Source of the DNA: Lachnospiraceae bacterium UBA2860
Lineage (GTDB): Bacteria; Bacillota; Clostridia; Lachnospirales; Lachnospiraceae
Direction of reading: 5' to 3'
DNA: 64,000 bases
NCBI GenBank assembly: GCA_002350625.1
Contig: DEFE01000028.1
Span: 9,732 to 73,731 of the forward strand
Part shown: positions 53,687 to 62,420 of the stretch, piece after piece
Position numbering within the stretch: the stretch's first letter is position 1
Layout of the letters: each line of letters opens with the position of its first letter
The notes under the pieces: model-generated
The model's input: the letters and a program-made list of their open reading frames with translations, nothing else
The model's database searches: none
What the model was told of the DNA's origin: nothing
Made by a program: the position numbers and the translations under genes

Positions 53687-54685
53687 ATGAAAAAGAAGAT
53701 ACTGGGAATTTCATTCGGAAGAAAGATGAGCAACTGTGACATCATGGTTAAGCACGCGCTGATGGAGTGCGAAAAAGCCGGCTGCGAGACAGCTTTCATC
53801 CGGGCAGATGATCTGAACATCACAAACTGCAACGGCTGCATCTCCTGCGTGATCGGCATGATGACCGGCCGCGGCCGCGGCTACTGCGTGCGCCACGATG
53901 ATTTTGATATCCTCGATGAGTGCGTGATGCAGTCTGACGGCCTCATCCTGGCCTGCCCCACTTATGAGACTTCCGTCACCGGAAGGTTCAAAACCATCTG
54001 CGACCGCATCGGGCCCAGCCACGACATCACATTCCGCCAGGCTGCCTACGATGAAGGCAAAGCGGCAGGCAAGCCGGAAGAGCAGCTCCCGGATGCGCGC
54101 ACCTTCAAAAAACGCTCCGCGGCACTGATTTCCGTGGGCGGCGCCATGACGGAGAACTGGATTGCGCTGACGCTGCCGATGATGTATGAATTCACTTTCC
54201 CCTGGGGCATCGACGTGATTGACGCGGTGGAATACTACGGCGCGATGGCCCACGAGTCCGTCCTCGGTTATCCGGAGATGATGGACCGCATGACGAAGGT
54301 CGGTCAAAATCTTCTCGCTTCGATCAATGCGGAGACAGAGGAAGAGCGTCTGAAATGGAGAGGCGACGAAGAAGGCGTATGTCCGGTCTGCCATACGCGC
54401 CTGCTCCAGGTCTCCCATGACGGAAAGTCGGTGGACTGCGTCGTCTGCGGCAGCCATGGGACAGCGAGCATCGAGGATGGAAAGATCAAGGTCCATTTCA
54501 CGCAGGAAGAGCAGGATCGCTCCCGCCTCCGCTGGAACGGCAAGCTTGAGCATTCCACGGAGATCAAGACTCAGGCACAGCCCTCCGGAACCATTAAGAA
54601 TCTGAAGGAGCTGAAAGCACCCTACGCGGCGTTTAACCCGGGCACCTTTGCGCCGGACAAAAGCGCCTGCGGCAATATAAAGTAA
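53687..54685 (+). CDS. Flavodoxin-type oxidoreductase with zinc-ribbon tail
   Basis: A 332-residue protein. The N-terminal part is an NADPH-dependent FMN-reductase/iron-sulfur-flavoprotein fold (KKKILGISFGRKMSNCDIMV) with the close Cys set NCNGCISCVIG typical of Fe-S flavoproteins. The C-terminus has a zinc-ribbon-like module with two CxxC pairs (VCPVCHTRL and DCVVCGSHG), which is uncommon. GGGGATAATC precedes the ATG. It is a single gene with its own terminator. The substrate is unknown; a redox or aromatic-compound role is possible. Confidence 0.82.
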   Translation: MKKKILGISFGRKMSNCDIMVKHALMECEKAGCETAFIRADDLNITNCNGCISCVIGMMTGRGRGYCVRHDDFDILDECVMQSDGLILACPTYETSVTGRFKTICDRIGPSHDITFRQAAYDEGKAAGKPEEQLPDARTFKKRSAALISVGGAMTENWIALTLPMMYEFTFPWGIDVIDAVEYYGAMAHESVLGYPEMMDRMTKVGQNLLASINAETEEERLKWRGDEEGVCPVCHTRLLQVSHDGKSVDCVVCGSHGTASIEDGKIKVHFTQEEQDRSRLRWNGKLEHSTEIKTQAQPSGTIKNLKELKAPYAAFNPGTFAPDKSACGNIK

Positions 54686-54700
54686 AAGAGTCCAGTAAGA

Positions 54701-54731
54701 AGCGGCCGGTAATCACCGGCCGCTTTGTTTT
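54701..54731 (+). terminator. Terminator after flavodoxin-type gene
   Basis: AGCGGCCGGT (54701-54710) pairs perfectly with ACCGGCCGCT (54715-54724) around AATC, followed by TTGTTTTTC. The convergent PTS operon ends 40 bases further on. Confidence 0.85.
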
Positions 54732-54763
54732 TCAAATAGCGGCGTCCGGAAACGGCAGTCGTT

Positions 54764-56803
54764 TCACCCTTTGATCCTGACGACGATCACCATGGGATTA
54801 AAGCCCTTCTCTCGGATCAGCGCAAGATCCGCCTCCATGACGATCTGTCCCTCTTCTACGCGCTGTCCTTCCTCCACCTTGACAGCGAATCCCTCGCCGT
54901 TCAGCCGGACCGTATCTATCCCGACATGAACCAGAATCTCTGTGTCACCATTTGCGAAAGAAATGGCATGGCGCGCCTTCGCCACCGTCTTGACGGTGCC
55001 GCTGATCGGGGCATAGATCGTGCCGTCTGTCGGCAGGATGCCGAGGCAGGTGCCTAAGAGGCCGCTCGCAAAGGCTTCGTCCGGGATCTCCTCCATCGGG
55101 ATGAGTTCGCCGTCGGCCGGCGCTTTGATGTGCGCGCGCTCCGGCGCTGCTTGCCCTGCAGCGGGTCCCGTCTCCGCAGGCATGCCGGCGGGTCCCGGCG
55201 CTGCGGCGCTTGCGTTAAGTCCCGCCTCCACGTCAGCGACCGTTTTCCGGATCTGCGCCAGTTTGCCGACAGATACGGACAGCTCGTCCACGCCGAGGCG
55301 GAGCAGCCGCTCTATGGCGGCCGGGTTTCCGCCGAGCTCGCCGCAGATCGTCACAGGGATCCCCTGACCGTGCGCGGCCTCCACCGTGAGAGCGATCATG
55401 CGGAATACCGCTTCGTTAAGCGGATTGCAGTACTCGTCGAGGTTCTGCGTCTCTCTGTCAATGGCCAGGGTGTACTGCATGAGGTCATTGGTCCCGATAC
55501 TGAAAAAGCTGACCTTCTCAGCGAGCTCCGGCGCGATCATCACAGAGGCGGGCGTCTCAATCATGATCCCGAGCTCCGGGATGCGGTAAGGCAGAGCTCT
55601 TTGCGCAAGCTCCTCAGCAGCCTTATTGATTTCCTCCAAGGTCTCGTCGATTTCCCACACTTCCGTAACCATGGGAACCATGATTTTCAGATTTCCTGCA
55701 GCCGCGGCGCGCAGGAGCGCCCGCAGCTGTGTCCGGAACACTTCGCGATATGCGAGGGATGCCCTGAGTCCCCGCATCCCGAGCGCCGGATTCGGCTCCC
55801 CGGGGATCGGCAGCCATTCCGCCTGCTTGTCCGAGCCGAGGTCCATCGTCCGGATCACTACGTCCCCGCCGGCCGCGGCGGAGACAATGCGCTCATAGGC
55901 GGCAAGCTGCTCCTCCTCGGAAGGCGCGCTCTTGCGGTTCAGGAACAGAAACTCCGACCGCACAAGCCCGATGCCGCCTCCCTTTGCCGCCGGCAGCCTG
56001 TCAAGCTCCATCGGCCCGGAGATGCTGGCTGTGACGCGCGTCTTCGTGGCGCTTAAGGCCGCCGCTGCATCTGCCGTCTGCCTCTCTTCAAGAGCCGCCT
56101 CCATCCGCTCCTCAGCCGCCTCCCATGCATCCTCCGGAGGATTGATGACGACACAGCCTTTTTTGCCGTCGAGGATCAGCCTGTCTCCGTCCCGGATCTC
56201 TTCCGCCGGCGTCTTTAATCCATACAGGTAAGGGACGCCCAGATTTCCCGCGAGAACGGACACGTGCGACGTGGGAGATCCTTTCTCCGTGACGATGCCC
56301 AGGATGAGGCCCGGTTCCGTCAGGGATACGTCGCTCGGGCTCAGTTCGTCGCTGACAAGGATGCACGGCGCTTCCGGAAGCTTTCTCTCACTTCCCGTGA
56401 GAATGCCGATGAGATGGGCGGTCAGGCCCTTCACGTCCGCGCATCGCTCCATGATGTAGGCATTGCCGCTCGCGGACAGTCCCTCACAGACCGATGCCTC
56501 CGCCTTTTTCAGGGCGTCGACCGCGCTCAGCTGCTCCTCTTCAATCAGCGCTGCAGCCCGCCCGGCGTACTCCTCCGCATGCAGCAGCATGCGTTCCGCC
56601 TCCACGAGCTCCGCCTCCTGCCTGCTCTTCAGATGGCTCTGCGCCCCGAGACGCCTGTCGAGTTCCGCGACAGCTGCGGCGAGCCGCTCTGCTTCCACCG
56701 GGGGGATTCCCTGCTGATAGATGGCGGCCTCTGCCCTCCGGCAGACAAACGCGGGGCCTGCGGAGAATCCGCTTTGCGCGACCTTCGCCTTCATTTTCCT
56801 CAT
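54764..56803 (-). CDS. PTS enzyme I fused to EIIA(Glc)
   Basis: A 679-residue polyprotein. Residues 1-545 are enzyme I: the phospho-His is in EKGSPTSHVSVLAG, the PEP site includes GIGLVRSEFLFLNR, and the catalytic Cys is in TICGELGGNP. A Pro/Ala-rich linker (540-565) leads to a complete EIIA(Glc) domain whose two His are in KARHAISFANG and ILVHVGIDTVRLNGEGF. EI takes phosphate from PEP, and EIIA passes it to EIIB. The ATG at 56803 overlaps the stop of the upstream gene and has GGAGGAG upstream; a GTG at 56806 is possible. It pairs with the EIICB-HPr protein next door. Confidence 0.93.
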   Translation of the reverse strand: MRKMKAKVAQSGFSAGPAFVCRRAEAAIYQQGIPPVEAERLAAAVAELDRRLGAQSHLKSRQEAELVEAERMLLHAEEYAGRAAALIEEEQLSAVDALKKAEASVCEGLSASGNAYIMERCADVKGLTAHLIGILTGSERKLPEAPCILVSDELSPSDVSLTEPGLILGIVTEKGSPTSHVSVLAGNLGVPYLYGLKTPAEEIRDGDRLILDGKKGCVVINPPEDAWEAAEERMEAALEERQTADAAAALSATKTRVTASISGPMELDRLPAAKGGGIGLVRSEFLFLNRKSAPSEEEQLAAYERIVSAAAGGDVVIRTMDLGSDKQAEWLPIPGEPNPALGMRGLRASLAYREVFRTQLRALLRAAAAGNLKIMVPMVTEVWEIDETLEEINKAAEELAQRALPYRIPELGIMIETPASVMIAPELAEKVSFFSIGTNDLMQYTLAIDRETQNLDEYCNPLNEAVFRMIALTVEAAHGQGIPVTICGELGGNPAAIERLLRLGVDELSVSVGKLAQIRKTVADVEAGLNASAAAPGPAGMPAETGPAAGQAAPERAHIKAPADGELIPMEEIPDEAFASGLLGTCLGILPTDGTIYAPISGTVKTVAKARHAISFANGDTEILVHVGIDTVRLNGEGFAVKVEEGQRVEEGQIVMEADLALIREKGFNPMVIVVRIKG

Positions 56804-58665
56804 CACAGGTTCTCCTCCATGTAAGCCTTCAGCGCGGACAGCGCCGATGCAGCATCATTCCCGGCAGCCCGGACATGCACGGCCGTCCCCTTCGAAGTGC
56901 CGAGAGCCATGAGCTCCGTCATCTGCCGGGCGGAGCAGGTCCTGCCGTCCGCGGAAACAGTGATCTCACAATCATACGCGGCCGCCATTTTCGCAATGGC
57001 GCCGGCCGGTCTTGCGTGGATGCCTTCCGTGCGGGTCATCACAAAATCAAAACCGCCGTCCGTCACGGGGTCTGTGAAAATGTCGTCGAGATGCGAGATC
57101 ATCCTGTGGGCGCGCGTTCCCGCAGCTTCTTTCGGATCAGCGGAAGCGGATGCTCCCTGCTCATCACGCGTTTCTTCCGCGCCGGCGGACATAGACGCGC
57201 ATTGTTTTTGAAGCTCCTCCGCCACAAACTGTACCGAGGTCCCGACGACCACCTGTACCGCGTTTTTCCCGACCCGGATCACGCCCGGCGCACCCGCCGA
57301 ACGAATCGCGGCTTCGTCGATCTTCGAGGCGTCCTTCAGCTCCAGGCGGAGCCTTGTGACGCAGTGATCGATGGAGACGACATTTTCCGCGCCGCCGAGG
57401 CCCTTAAGAATCATCCCCGCTTGCCGGGCGCAGTCGCTCACGGCACGCTTCGCTTTCGCGCCGGGCGGCGCAGCGGCCTCATCCTCCCGCCCCGGCGTCT
57501 TCAGATCCCATTTCAGAATGAAGAAACGGAAAACGGCATAGAAGAGCACAAAAGCCAGAAGGCCCAGGGGAAGAATCATATAGGTGCGCGCGGCGGCCGG
57601 CAGGGACGACGAGAAGATGAGGTCGGTGACGCCGCCCGAAAAGCTGAAACCGGCCCGGAATCCGGAAGCGAGCGCCACGAACGTGACGACGCCGTACAGG
57701 AGCGCATAGAACAGGTAAAGCACCGGCGAAAGGAACATGAAGGCGAATTCAAATGGCTCCGTCACGCCGCACACAAAGGCGCAGACGGCGCTTGACAGCA
57801 TGATGCCCATGACGGCCTTTTTCTTCTCCGGCTTCGCGCTCCGGACAATGGCCAGCGCCGCGCCAGGTACGCCGAACATCATGGCCGGGAAAAAGCCCGA
57901 CATATACATACCGAGCGACCACGTGACATCCGCGCTCGTGTCGCCGGCCCAGAAATGCGTCAGGTCTCCCAGGCCGATCGTGTCGAACCAGAAGACATTG
58001 TTGAGCGCATGGTGAAGGCCGGTGGGAATCAGCAGACGATTCAGAAAAGCGTAGAGCGCGGCGCCGAAATTGCCGAGGCCGGCGATCGACGCTCCCAGGG
58101 CGATGAGGCCCTTAAAGAGCAGCGGCCAGATGATGAGGAGCGCCGCTGCCGCCAGGATGGACAGAACGCCCGCCGCCATGGCCACAAAGCGCTTGCCGCT
58201 GAAAAAGGACAGCCAGTCCGGAAGGCGTTTGTCCTTAAAACGGTTGTAGCAGGAGGAGCCGATCATCCCGGACAGAATGCCGATAAACGGGTTTTCGATT
58301 TTGGAAAATGCCAGGAGACTGTCGGCGTCTTCCATAAGCCCCGGAAAAAGCGCCGTGACGGTGCCTGTGCTTAGCAGCGCCGTGATGACAAGCCAGGACA
58401 CAAAGGCGGCGATGGCGCCCGTGCCGTCGTGCCCGTCAGACAGGCCGACGCCGACGCCGATCGCAAAGAGCAGCGCGATATGATTTAAGGGAGCGCCGCC
58501 GGCTGTGATGAGAAAATAACCGATCTGATCCTTGACGCCGCTGATGGTTCCGCCCTGCATGGCGGAGGGACACAGGAAATACCCCAGTCCCATCAGGAGC
58601 CCGCAGATCGGCAGGCAGGAGACCGGCAGCATCAGTGCCTTTCCGAGTTTTTGCAGGTAATTCAA
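56803..58665 (-). CDS. PTS EIICB fused to HPr (glucose/GlcNAc family)
   Basis: A 620-residue polyprotein. The EIIC permease (residues 1-385, about ten helices) starts NYLQKLGKALMLPVSCLPIC as in glucose/N-acetylglucosamine transporters and holds TGLHHALNNVFWFD-type contacts seen here as IPTGLHHALNNVFW. EIIB carries the phospho-Cys in SIDHCVTRLRLELKD. The C-terminal 85 residues are an HPr domain with His in TEGIHARPAGAIAKM. The regulatory Ser-46 is replaced by Gln (ARQMTELMALG). The start is the TTG at 58665 behind AAAGGA; the GTG at 58701 has no ribosome site. Sugar is probably glucose, GlcNAc or a glucoside. Confidence 0.92.
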   Translation of the reverse strand: MNYLQKLGKALMLPVSCLPICGLLMGLGYFLCPSAMQGGTISGVKDQIGYFLITAGGAPLNHIALLFAIGVGVGLSDGHDGTGAIAAFVSWLVITALLSTGTVTALFPGLMEDADSLLAFSKIENPFIGILSGMIGSSCYNRFKDKRLPDWLSFFSGKRFVAMAAGVLSILAAAALLIIWPLLFKGLIALGASIAGLGNFGAALYAFLNRLLIPTGLHHALNNVFWFDTIGLGDLTHFWAGDTSADVTWSLGMYMSGFFPAMMFGVPGAALAIVRSAKPEKKKAVMGIMLSSAVCAFVCGVTEPFEFAFMFLSPVLYLFYALLYGVVTFVALASGFRAGFSFSGGVTDLIFSSSLPAAARTYMILPLGLLAFVLFYAVFRFFILKWDLKTPGREDEAAAPPGAKAKRAVSDCARQAGMILKGLGGAENVVSIDHCVTRLRLELKDASKIDEAAIRSAGAPGVIRVGKNAVQVVVGTSVQFVAEELQKQCASMSAGAEETRDEQGASASADPKEAAGTRAHRMISHLDDIFTDPVTDGGFDFVMTRTEGIHARPAGAIAKMAAAYDCEITVSADGRTCSARQMTELMALGTSKGTAVHVRAAGNDAASALSALKAYMEENL

Positions 58666-58680
58666 AGCTTCGTCCTTTCC

Positions 58681-58782
58681 GCACTGCTTCAGCCGCTGCA
58701 CTCCTTCAGCCGCAGCACTGCTTTAGCCGCTGCACTCCTTCAGCCCCAGCACTCCTTTAGCCGCAGCATTCCTTTAGAAACA
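58681..58782. repeat. 17-base tandem repeats upstream of PTS operon
   Basis: Six head-to-tail units of 17 bases (form GCACTGCTTCAGCCGCT, with C/T and G/C changes between units) fill most of the gap between the PTS gene start and the inositol-monophosphatase-like gene. No spacer sequence separates the units, so this is not a CRISPR. It lies where a leader or promoter of the PTS operon should be. Confidence 0.8.
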
Positions 58783-58804
58783 ACTCTGCTCCGGAAACAG
58801 CCCC

Positions 58805-59593
58805 TTAAATGCTGCCGGGCAGATACGCATCCTTCGAGGCGCCCTGCGACGCCGCAATGACGGAGGAAGCCCCCGTATAGGAAAGCTTCTCTCCGCTCAG
58901 TGTCGTCACGGTACCGCCCGCTTCCTCCACGATCAGCGCCCCGGCGGCATAATCCCAGAGCTGCAGGACGGGTTCAAAAAAGATCCCGGCGACGCCGGAG
59001 GCCACCTGGCACAAATCCCAGGCGGCGCTGCCGCTCCTCCGTATATCCACGCAGTGCGGCATATAGGCGTAGGCGATATCAAAGGCGCGCCGGATGTCTT
59101 CCTTCTTATAGTACGGACTCGTTCCGAAGATGACCAGGCTCCTCGACAGCGGCTGCCCGCTCGAGGTCATTCTCTCTTCGTTGATCCAGGCGCCTTCACC
59201 GGCGACGGCTGCATACATGATATCGTCATAAGGGTTGTAGATCACGCCGAGGACCGGCTTTCCGTCAAGCATGAGGGCGATCGAAGTCACGGACCGCCGG
59301 TATCCGAAGATGAAGTTGGACGTTCCGTCGATCGGATCGATGACAAAGAGATAGCCCTTGCCGTATTCTTTGAGGAAGGTATCCTCGTGGTTTTCTTCGC
59401 CCATGAAGCGGGCCTCAGGCAGCACCTCATGCAGCGTCTCCTCAAGAAAAGCCTGCACCTTCTTGTCATAGGCCGTCACAAGATTGCTGTTATTGCCCTT
59501 CTGAACCGTCGCTTCCCTGATATTCGAAGCGCTTAAGATCATGCGCCCTGCGCCGCGCGCCGCCTGTTTGATCTGTTCCAGTAATTCTTTCAT
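58805..59593 (-). CDS. Inositol monophosphatase family protein
   Basis: A 262-residue Mg2+-dependent phosphatase of the IMPase/CysQ family. Metal ligands appear in GEENHEDTF, DPIDGTSNFIFGYRR and the C-terminal LQLWDYAAGALIVEEAGG. Members hydrolyse inositol phosphates, fructose bisphosphate or 3'-phosphoadenosine phosphate; the substrate cannot be chosen here. The ATG at 59593 is 23 bases downstream (on the minus strand) of the acidic-repeat gene's stop, so it is co-transcribed with that gene, and possibly with the PTS operon. Confidence 0.9.
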   Translation of the reverse strand: MKELLEQIKQAARGAGRMILSASNIREATVQKGNNSNLVTAYDKKVQAFLEETLHEVLPEARFMGEENHEDTFLKEYGKGYLFVIDPIDGTSNFIFGYRRSVTSIALMLDGKPVLGVIYNPYDDIMYAAVAGEGAWINEERMTSSGQPLSRSLVIFGTSPYYKKEDIRRAFDIAYAYMPHCVDIRRSGSAAWDLCQVASGVAGIFFEPVLQLWDYAAGALIVEEAGGTVTTLSGEKLSYTGASSVIAASQGASKDAYLPGSI

Positions 59594-59616
59594 TTTTCCG
59601 CCTCCGCCGGCTTCAT

Positions 59617-61017
59617 TTACTGATGATCCTCTCCCGTGATATAGCGCATGAAGGCCGGATTGGTATAGATCGTCTGACGGCTGACTTCAAGATCCGGGGC
59701 CGCCTCCTTCACCTTCGCTTCGATCGCGTCGCAGTTCTCCGGGAGCGAGAAGGAATGCAGCGCATAGTTCCCGTCGGCATTATAGATGACGTTGTCGACA
59801 AGCTCGCCGTATTCGTCCTCTTCCATCTCCGTGAGGGAGAAGTACAGCGGCTGCCAGAAGGACTCCGCAAGAAGCCTGGCCGTGACATTTCCGTCTGCAT
59901 CGACGCGATCGTCGTACTTCTTGGCATAGGTCTCAATCAGCTCGTGGAAGTCGTTCTTCTCCTCAAGCGTATCGAACTCAATCGCCAGATCATACTCAAG
60001 CGCGTAGCACAGATAGCGGTCCTCCGTCTCCTGCTTCACCATATAGGTCGGCGTCGGGTCCGAGGGCTCGCCCCATTCGGTCATGTACTCGTAGACGGAA
60101 ACCTTCGGCTCGACCTGCACATAGCCGTCGAAGCCCTCGCTCTTCAAAAGGCCGACCAGCTGGATCGCATGGCGGACGTCACTGTGGCCGTACCGCAGCG
60201 TGTAATCCGCAAGAAAATGCGCGTCGTCATTCGTATACTTCAGATTGTAACCGGTCGTCGCCCCGCTGAGGACGATTTCCTTTCCGAGGTCTGCGAGCGA
60301 CTCTTCTTCGAATATGCTGAATCCGTTCATCGTCGTTGCAAGGGTTGTCAGGATGTCGTCATCACTGATCCTGCCGATGTAATGCCGGGCCTTTCCGCCC
60401 GTCTCCGCGCAGTGATAGAGGAAATCCTCGATTTCCGACGTCTCGTCTGTGGGAAGGAAGCCCAGATCGATCGCGCAGGCCAGATACGGCGCATACTCGT
60501 GCGTCTCGTCATCGTCTTCGTCCGGGGCAGACGCCTCCGGGGCAGACTCGTCTGAGGCAGACGTCTCCGGGGCAGACTCGTCCGCGTCAGACGCCTCCGA
60601 GGCAGACTCGTCTGAGGCAGATGCCTCCGGAGCAGACTCGTCCGCGTCAGATGTCTCCGGAGCGGACTCGTCGTCCGAGACATACGCCCCCGTCTCGACC
60701 AAACGTTTCACCGCCTTATCAGGGGCTGCGTCATTGACATAGGTCAGGGCCAGTTCCTCAAGCCCGGCGATGCGCATGCCCTCGGCCACCAGGGCTTCTT
60801 CATTGAAGTCGTCATCCATGACTGCCTCCCCGCCGAGGGCGGTGAGGGCCTCATTGACCATCTCCGGGGTCGCCTCGTCCGAAGTAAAGGGGGCAATGTT
60901 ATAGTACTCACTAAGGTATTCCGCGGCTTTCTCTTCCTCGTGGTCGGCAGCTGCCGGAAGCGCGAAAGCAACTGAAAAGACAAGTGTAAGCGGCAGCAGA
61001 TTGAGCCATTTTTTCAT
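59617..61017 (-). CDS. Secreted protein with acidic 10-residue repeats
   Basis: A 466-residue protein of unknown function. A signal peptide (LLPLTLVFSVAFALPAAA) ends near residue 25. Residues 114-165 are five tandem 10-residue repeats of the type DESAPEASAS, encoded by 30-base repeats, forming an acidic Ser/Glu/Asp linker. The C-terminal 300 residues look globular, with no motif I recognise. It lacks an anchor. GGAGGG precedes the ATG. Repeat number likely varies between strains. Confidence 0.75.
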   Translation of the reverse strand: MKKWLNLLPLTLVFSVAFALPAAADHEEEKAAEYLSEYYNIAPFTSDEATPEMVNEALTALGGEAVMDDDFNEEALVAEGMRIAGLEELALTYVNDAAPDKAVKRLVETGAYVSDDESAPETSDADESAPEASASDESASEASDADESAPETSASDESAPEASAPDEDDDETHEYAPYLACAIDLGFLPTDETSEIEDFLYHCAETGGKARHYIGRISDDDILTTLATTMNGFSIFEEESLADLGKEIVLSGATTGYNLKYTNDDAHFLADYTLRYGHSDVRHAIQLVGLLKSEGFDGYVQVEPKVSVYEYMTEWGEPSDPTPTYMVKQETEDRYLCYALEYDLAIEFDTLEEKNDFHELIETYAKKYDDRVDADGNVTARLLAESFWQPLYFSLTEMEEDEYGELVDNVIYNADGNYALHSFSLPENCDAIEAKVKEAAPDLEVSRQTIYTNPAFMRYITGEDHQ

Positions 61018-61072
61018 ATGTTTTCCCTCCGTATCATATCAAGTTTCCTGCTCCGTCTATTCTAACACAAAA

Positions 61073-61091
61073 GAGGCGCCATCGGCGCCTC
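61073..61091 (-). terminator. Terminator after threonine ammonia-lyase
   Basis: GAGGCGCC (61073-61080) pairs perfectly with GGCGCCTC (61084-61091). On the minus strand TTTTGTGTT follows, so it ends the ilvA-like transcript. Confidence 0.8.
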
Positions 61092-61130
61092 CACTCAAGC
61101 AATCTGAAGCATAAAACTGCATAAGCTCTT

Positions 61131-62360
61131 TTACAGGTTAATGTCTTCCGCGTGGGGCACGAAGCCTTCCTTCGCAAGAGCCTTCATGATCTCTTCCTTG
61201 TGTTCTGTGCCGAAGGCCTCCATCGTGATGGTCAGCTTCACCGCCGCGTTGCGGTTTGTGTTCACGAACTGGTTGTGCTCCAGCTTGATGACGTTGCCCT
61301 GCGCTTCCGCGATCACGGAAGCCACTCTGACGAGCGCGCCCGGCTTGTCCGGCAGCAGCACGGAGACCGTAAAGATCCGGTCTCTTAAGATGAGCCCGTG
61401 CTGAACGACGGAAGACATCGTGATCACGTCCATGTTCCCGCCGCTGAGGACGGCGGCGACTTTCTTTCCCTTAACATCCAGGTGCTTCACGGCTGCCGCC
61501 GTGAGGAGGCCGGAATTCTCCACGATCATCTTGTGATTTTCCACCATGTCGAGGAAGGCCACGATCAGCTCCCTGTCCCCGACGGTGATGATGCCGTCCA
61601 GGTTTTCCTTAAGATACGGGAAGATGGAGGCGCCCGGCGTCTTGACAGCCGTGCCGTCGGCGATCGTATCCACCTTCGGCAGCGTCACGACCTCGCCCTT
61701 CTCAAAGGACGCTTTGAGGCAGGCCGCGCCGGCGGGCTCGACGCCGATCACGCGGATCTTGGGGTTGAGGAGCTTTGCCAGCGTGGACACGCCGGCCGCC
61801 AGACCGCCGCCGCCCACGGGCACCAGGATGATCTCCACGAGCGGAAGCTCCTGGATAATCTCCATGGCAATCGTGCCCTGTCCGGTGGCAACGGCCGGAT
61901 CGTCGAAGGGATGAATGAAGGTGAGGCCTTCCTCCTCCGCCAGCTTCTGCGCATAGGCGGCGGATTCGTCGTAGACGTCTCCGTACAGCACCACCTCCGC
62001 GCCGTAGCTCTTGGTCCTGTTCACTTTAATGAGCGGCGTCGTCGTGGGCATCACGATGACGGCCCTTGCGCCAAAAGCCCTGGCTGCGTAGGCCACGCCC
62101 TGCGCGTGATTGCCGGCGGAGGCCGTGACGAGGCCGCGCGCCCGCTCCTCGTCGGAGAGGCAGCTGATCTTGTAATAGGCGCCCCTGATCTTATAGGCGC
62201 CGGTCTTCTGCATATTCTCCGGCTTAAAGTACACTTTGTTCCCGGACTGCGCGCTGAAGGTCTCGCTGTAGACGAGCTTTGTCTCAGCCGTCACCTTTCT
62301 GACCTTCTCATAGGCCTCTTCAAAAGCTTCCAGTGTCAGCATTTTGCCTTGATCTTCCAT
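61131..62360 (-). CDS. ilvA: Threonine ammonia-lyase
   Basis: A 409-residue PLP enzyme converting threonine to 2-oxobutanoate and ammonia. The PLP lysine lies in KTGAYKIRGAYYKISCLSD, with SAGNHAQGVAYAAR and the glycine loop PVGGGGLAAG binding the phosphate. A C-terminal ACT domain (VLLPDKPGALVRVASVIAEA) is present as in the biodegradative/short IlvA type. GAGAAGGGAAAAAAC precedes the ATG. The product feeds isoleucine synthesis or fermentation to propionate. Confidence 0.93.
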   Translation of the reverse strand: MEDQGKMLTLEAFEEAYEKVRKVTAETKLVYSETFSAQSGNKVYFKPENMQKTGAYKIRGAYYKISCLSDEERARGLVTASAGNHAQGVAYAARAFGARAVIVMPTTTPLIKVNRTKSYGAEVVLYGDVYDESAAYAQKLAEEEGLTFIHPFDDPAVATGQGTIAMEIIQELPLVEIILVPVGGGGLAAGVSTLAKLLNPKIRVIGVEPAGAACLKASFEKGEVVTLPKVDTIADGTAVKTPGASIFPYLKENLDGIITVGDRELIVAFLDMVENHKMIVENSGLLTAAAVKHLDVKGKKVAAVLSGGNMDVITMSSVVQHGLILRDRIFTVSVLLPDKPGALVRVASVIAEAQGNVIKLEHNQFVNTNRNAAVKLTITMEAFGTEHKEEIMKALAKEGFVPHAEDINL

Positions 62361-62420
62361 GTTTTTTCCCTTCTCATATCAACAGCCGGAGAAACAATGC
62401 TGTCCCCGGCTGACGTCCTC

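Noticed and set aside
51380..58782. Tandem repeats at 51380 and 58681 as possible CRISPR arrays
   Set aside because: The units follow each other directly with no unique spacers, and no cas genes are present.
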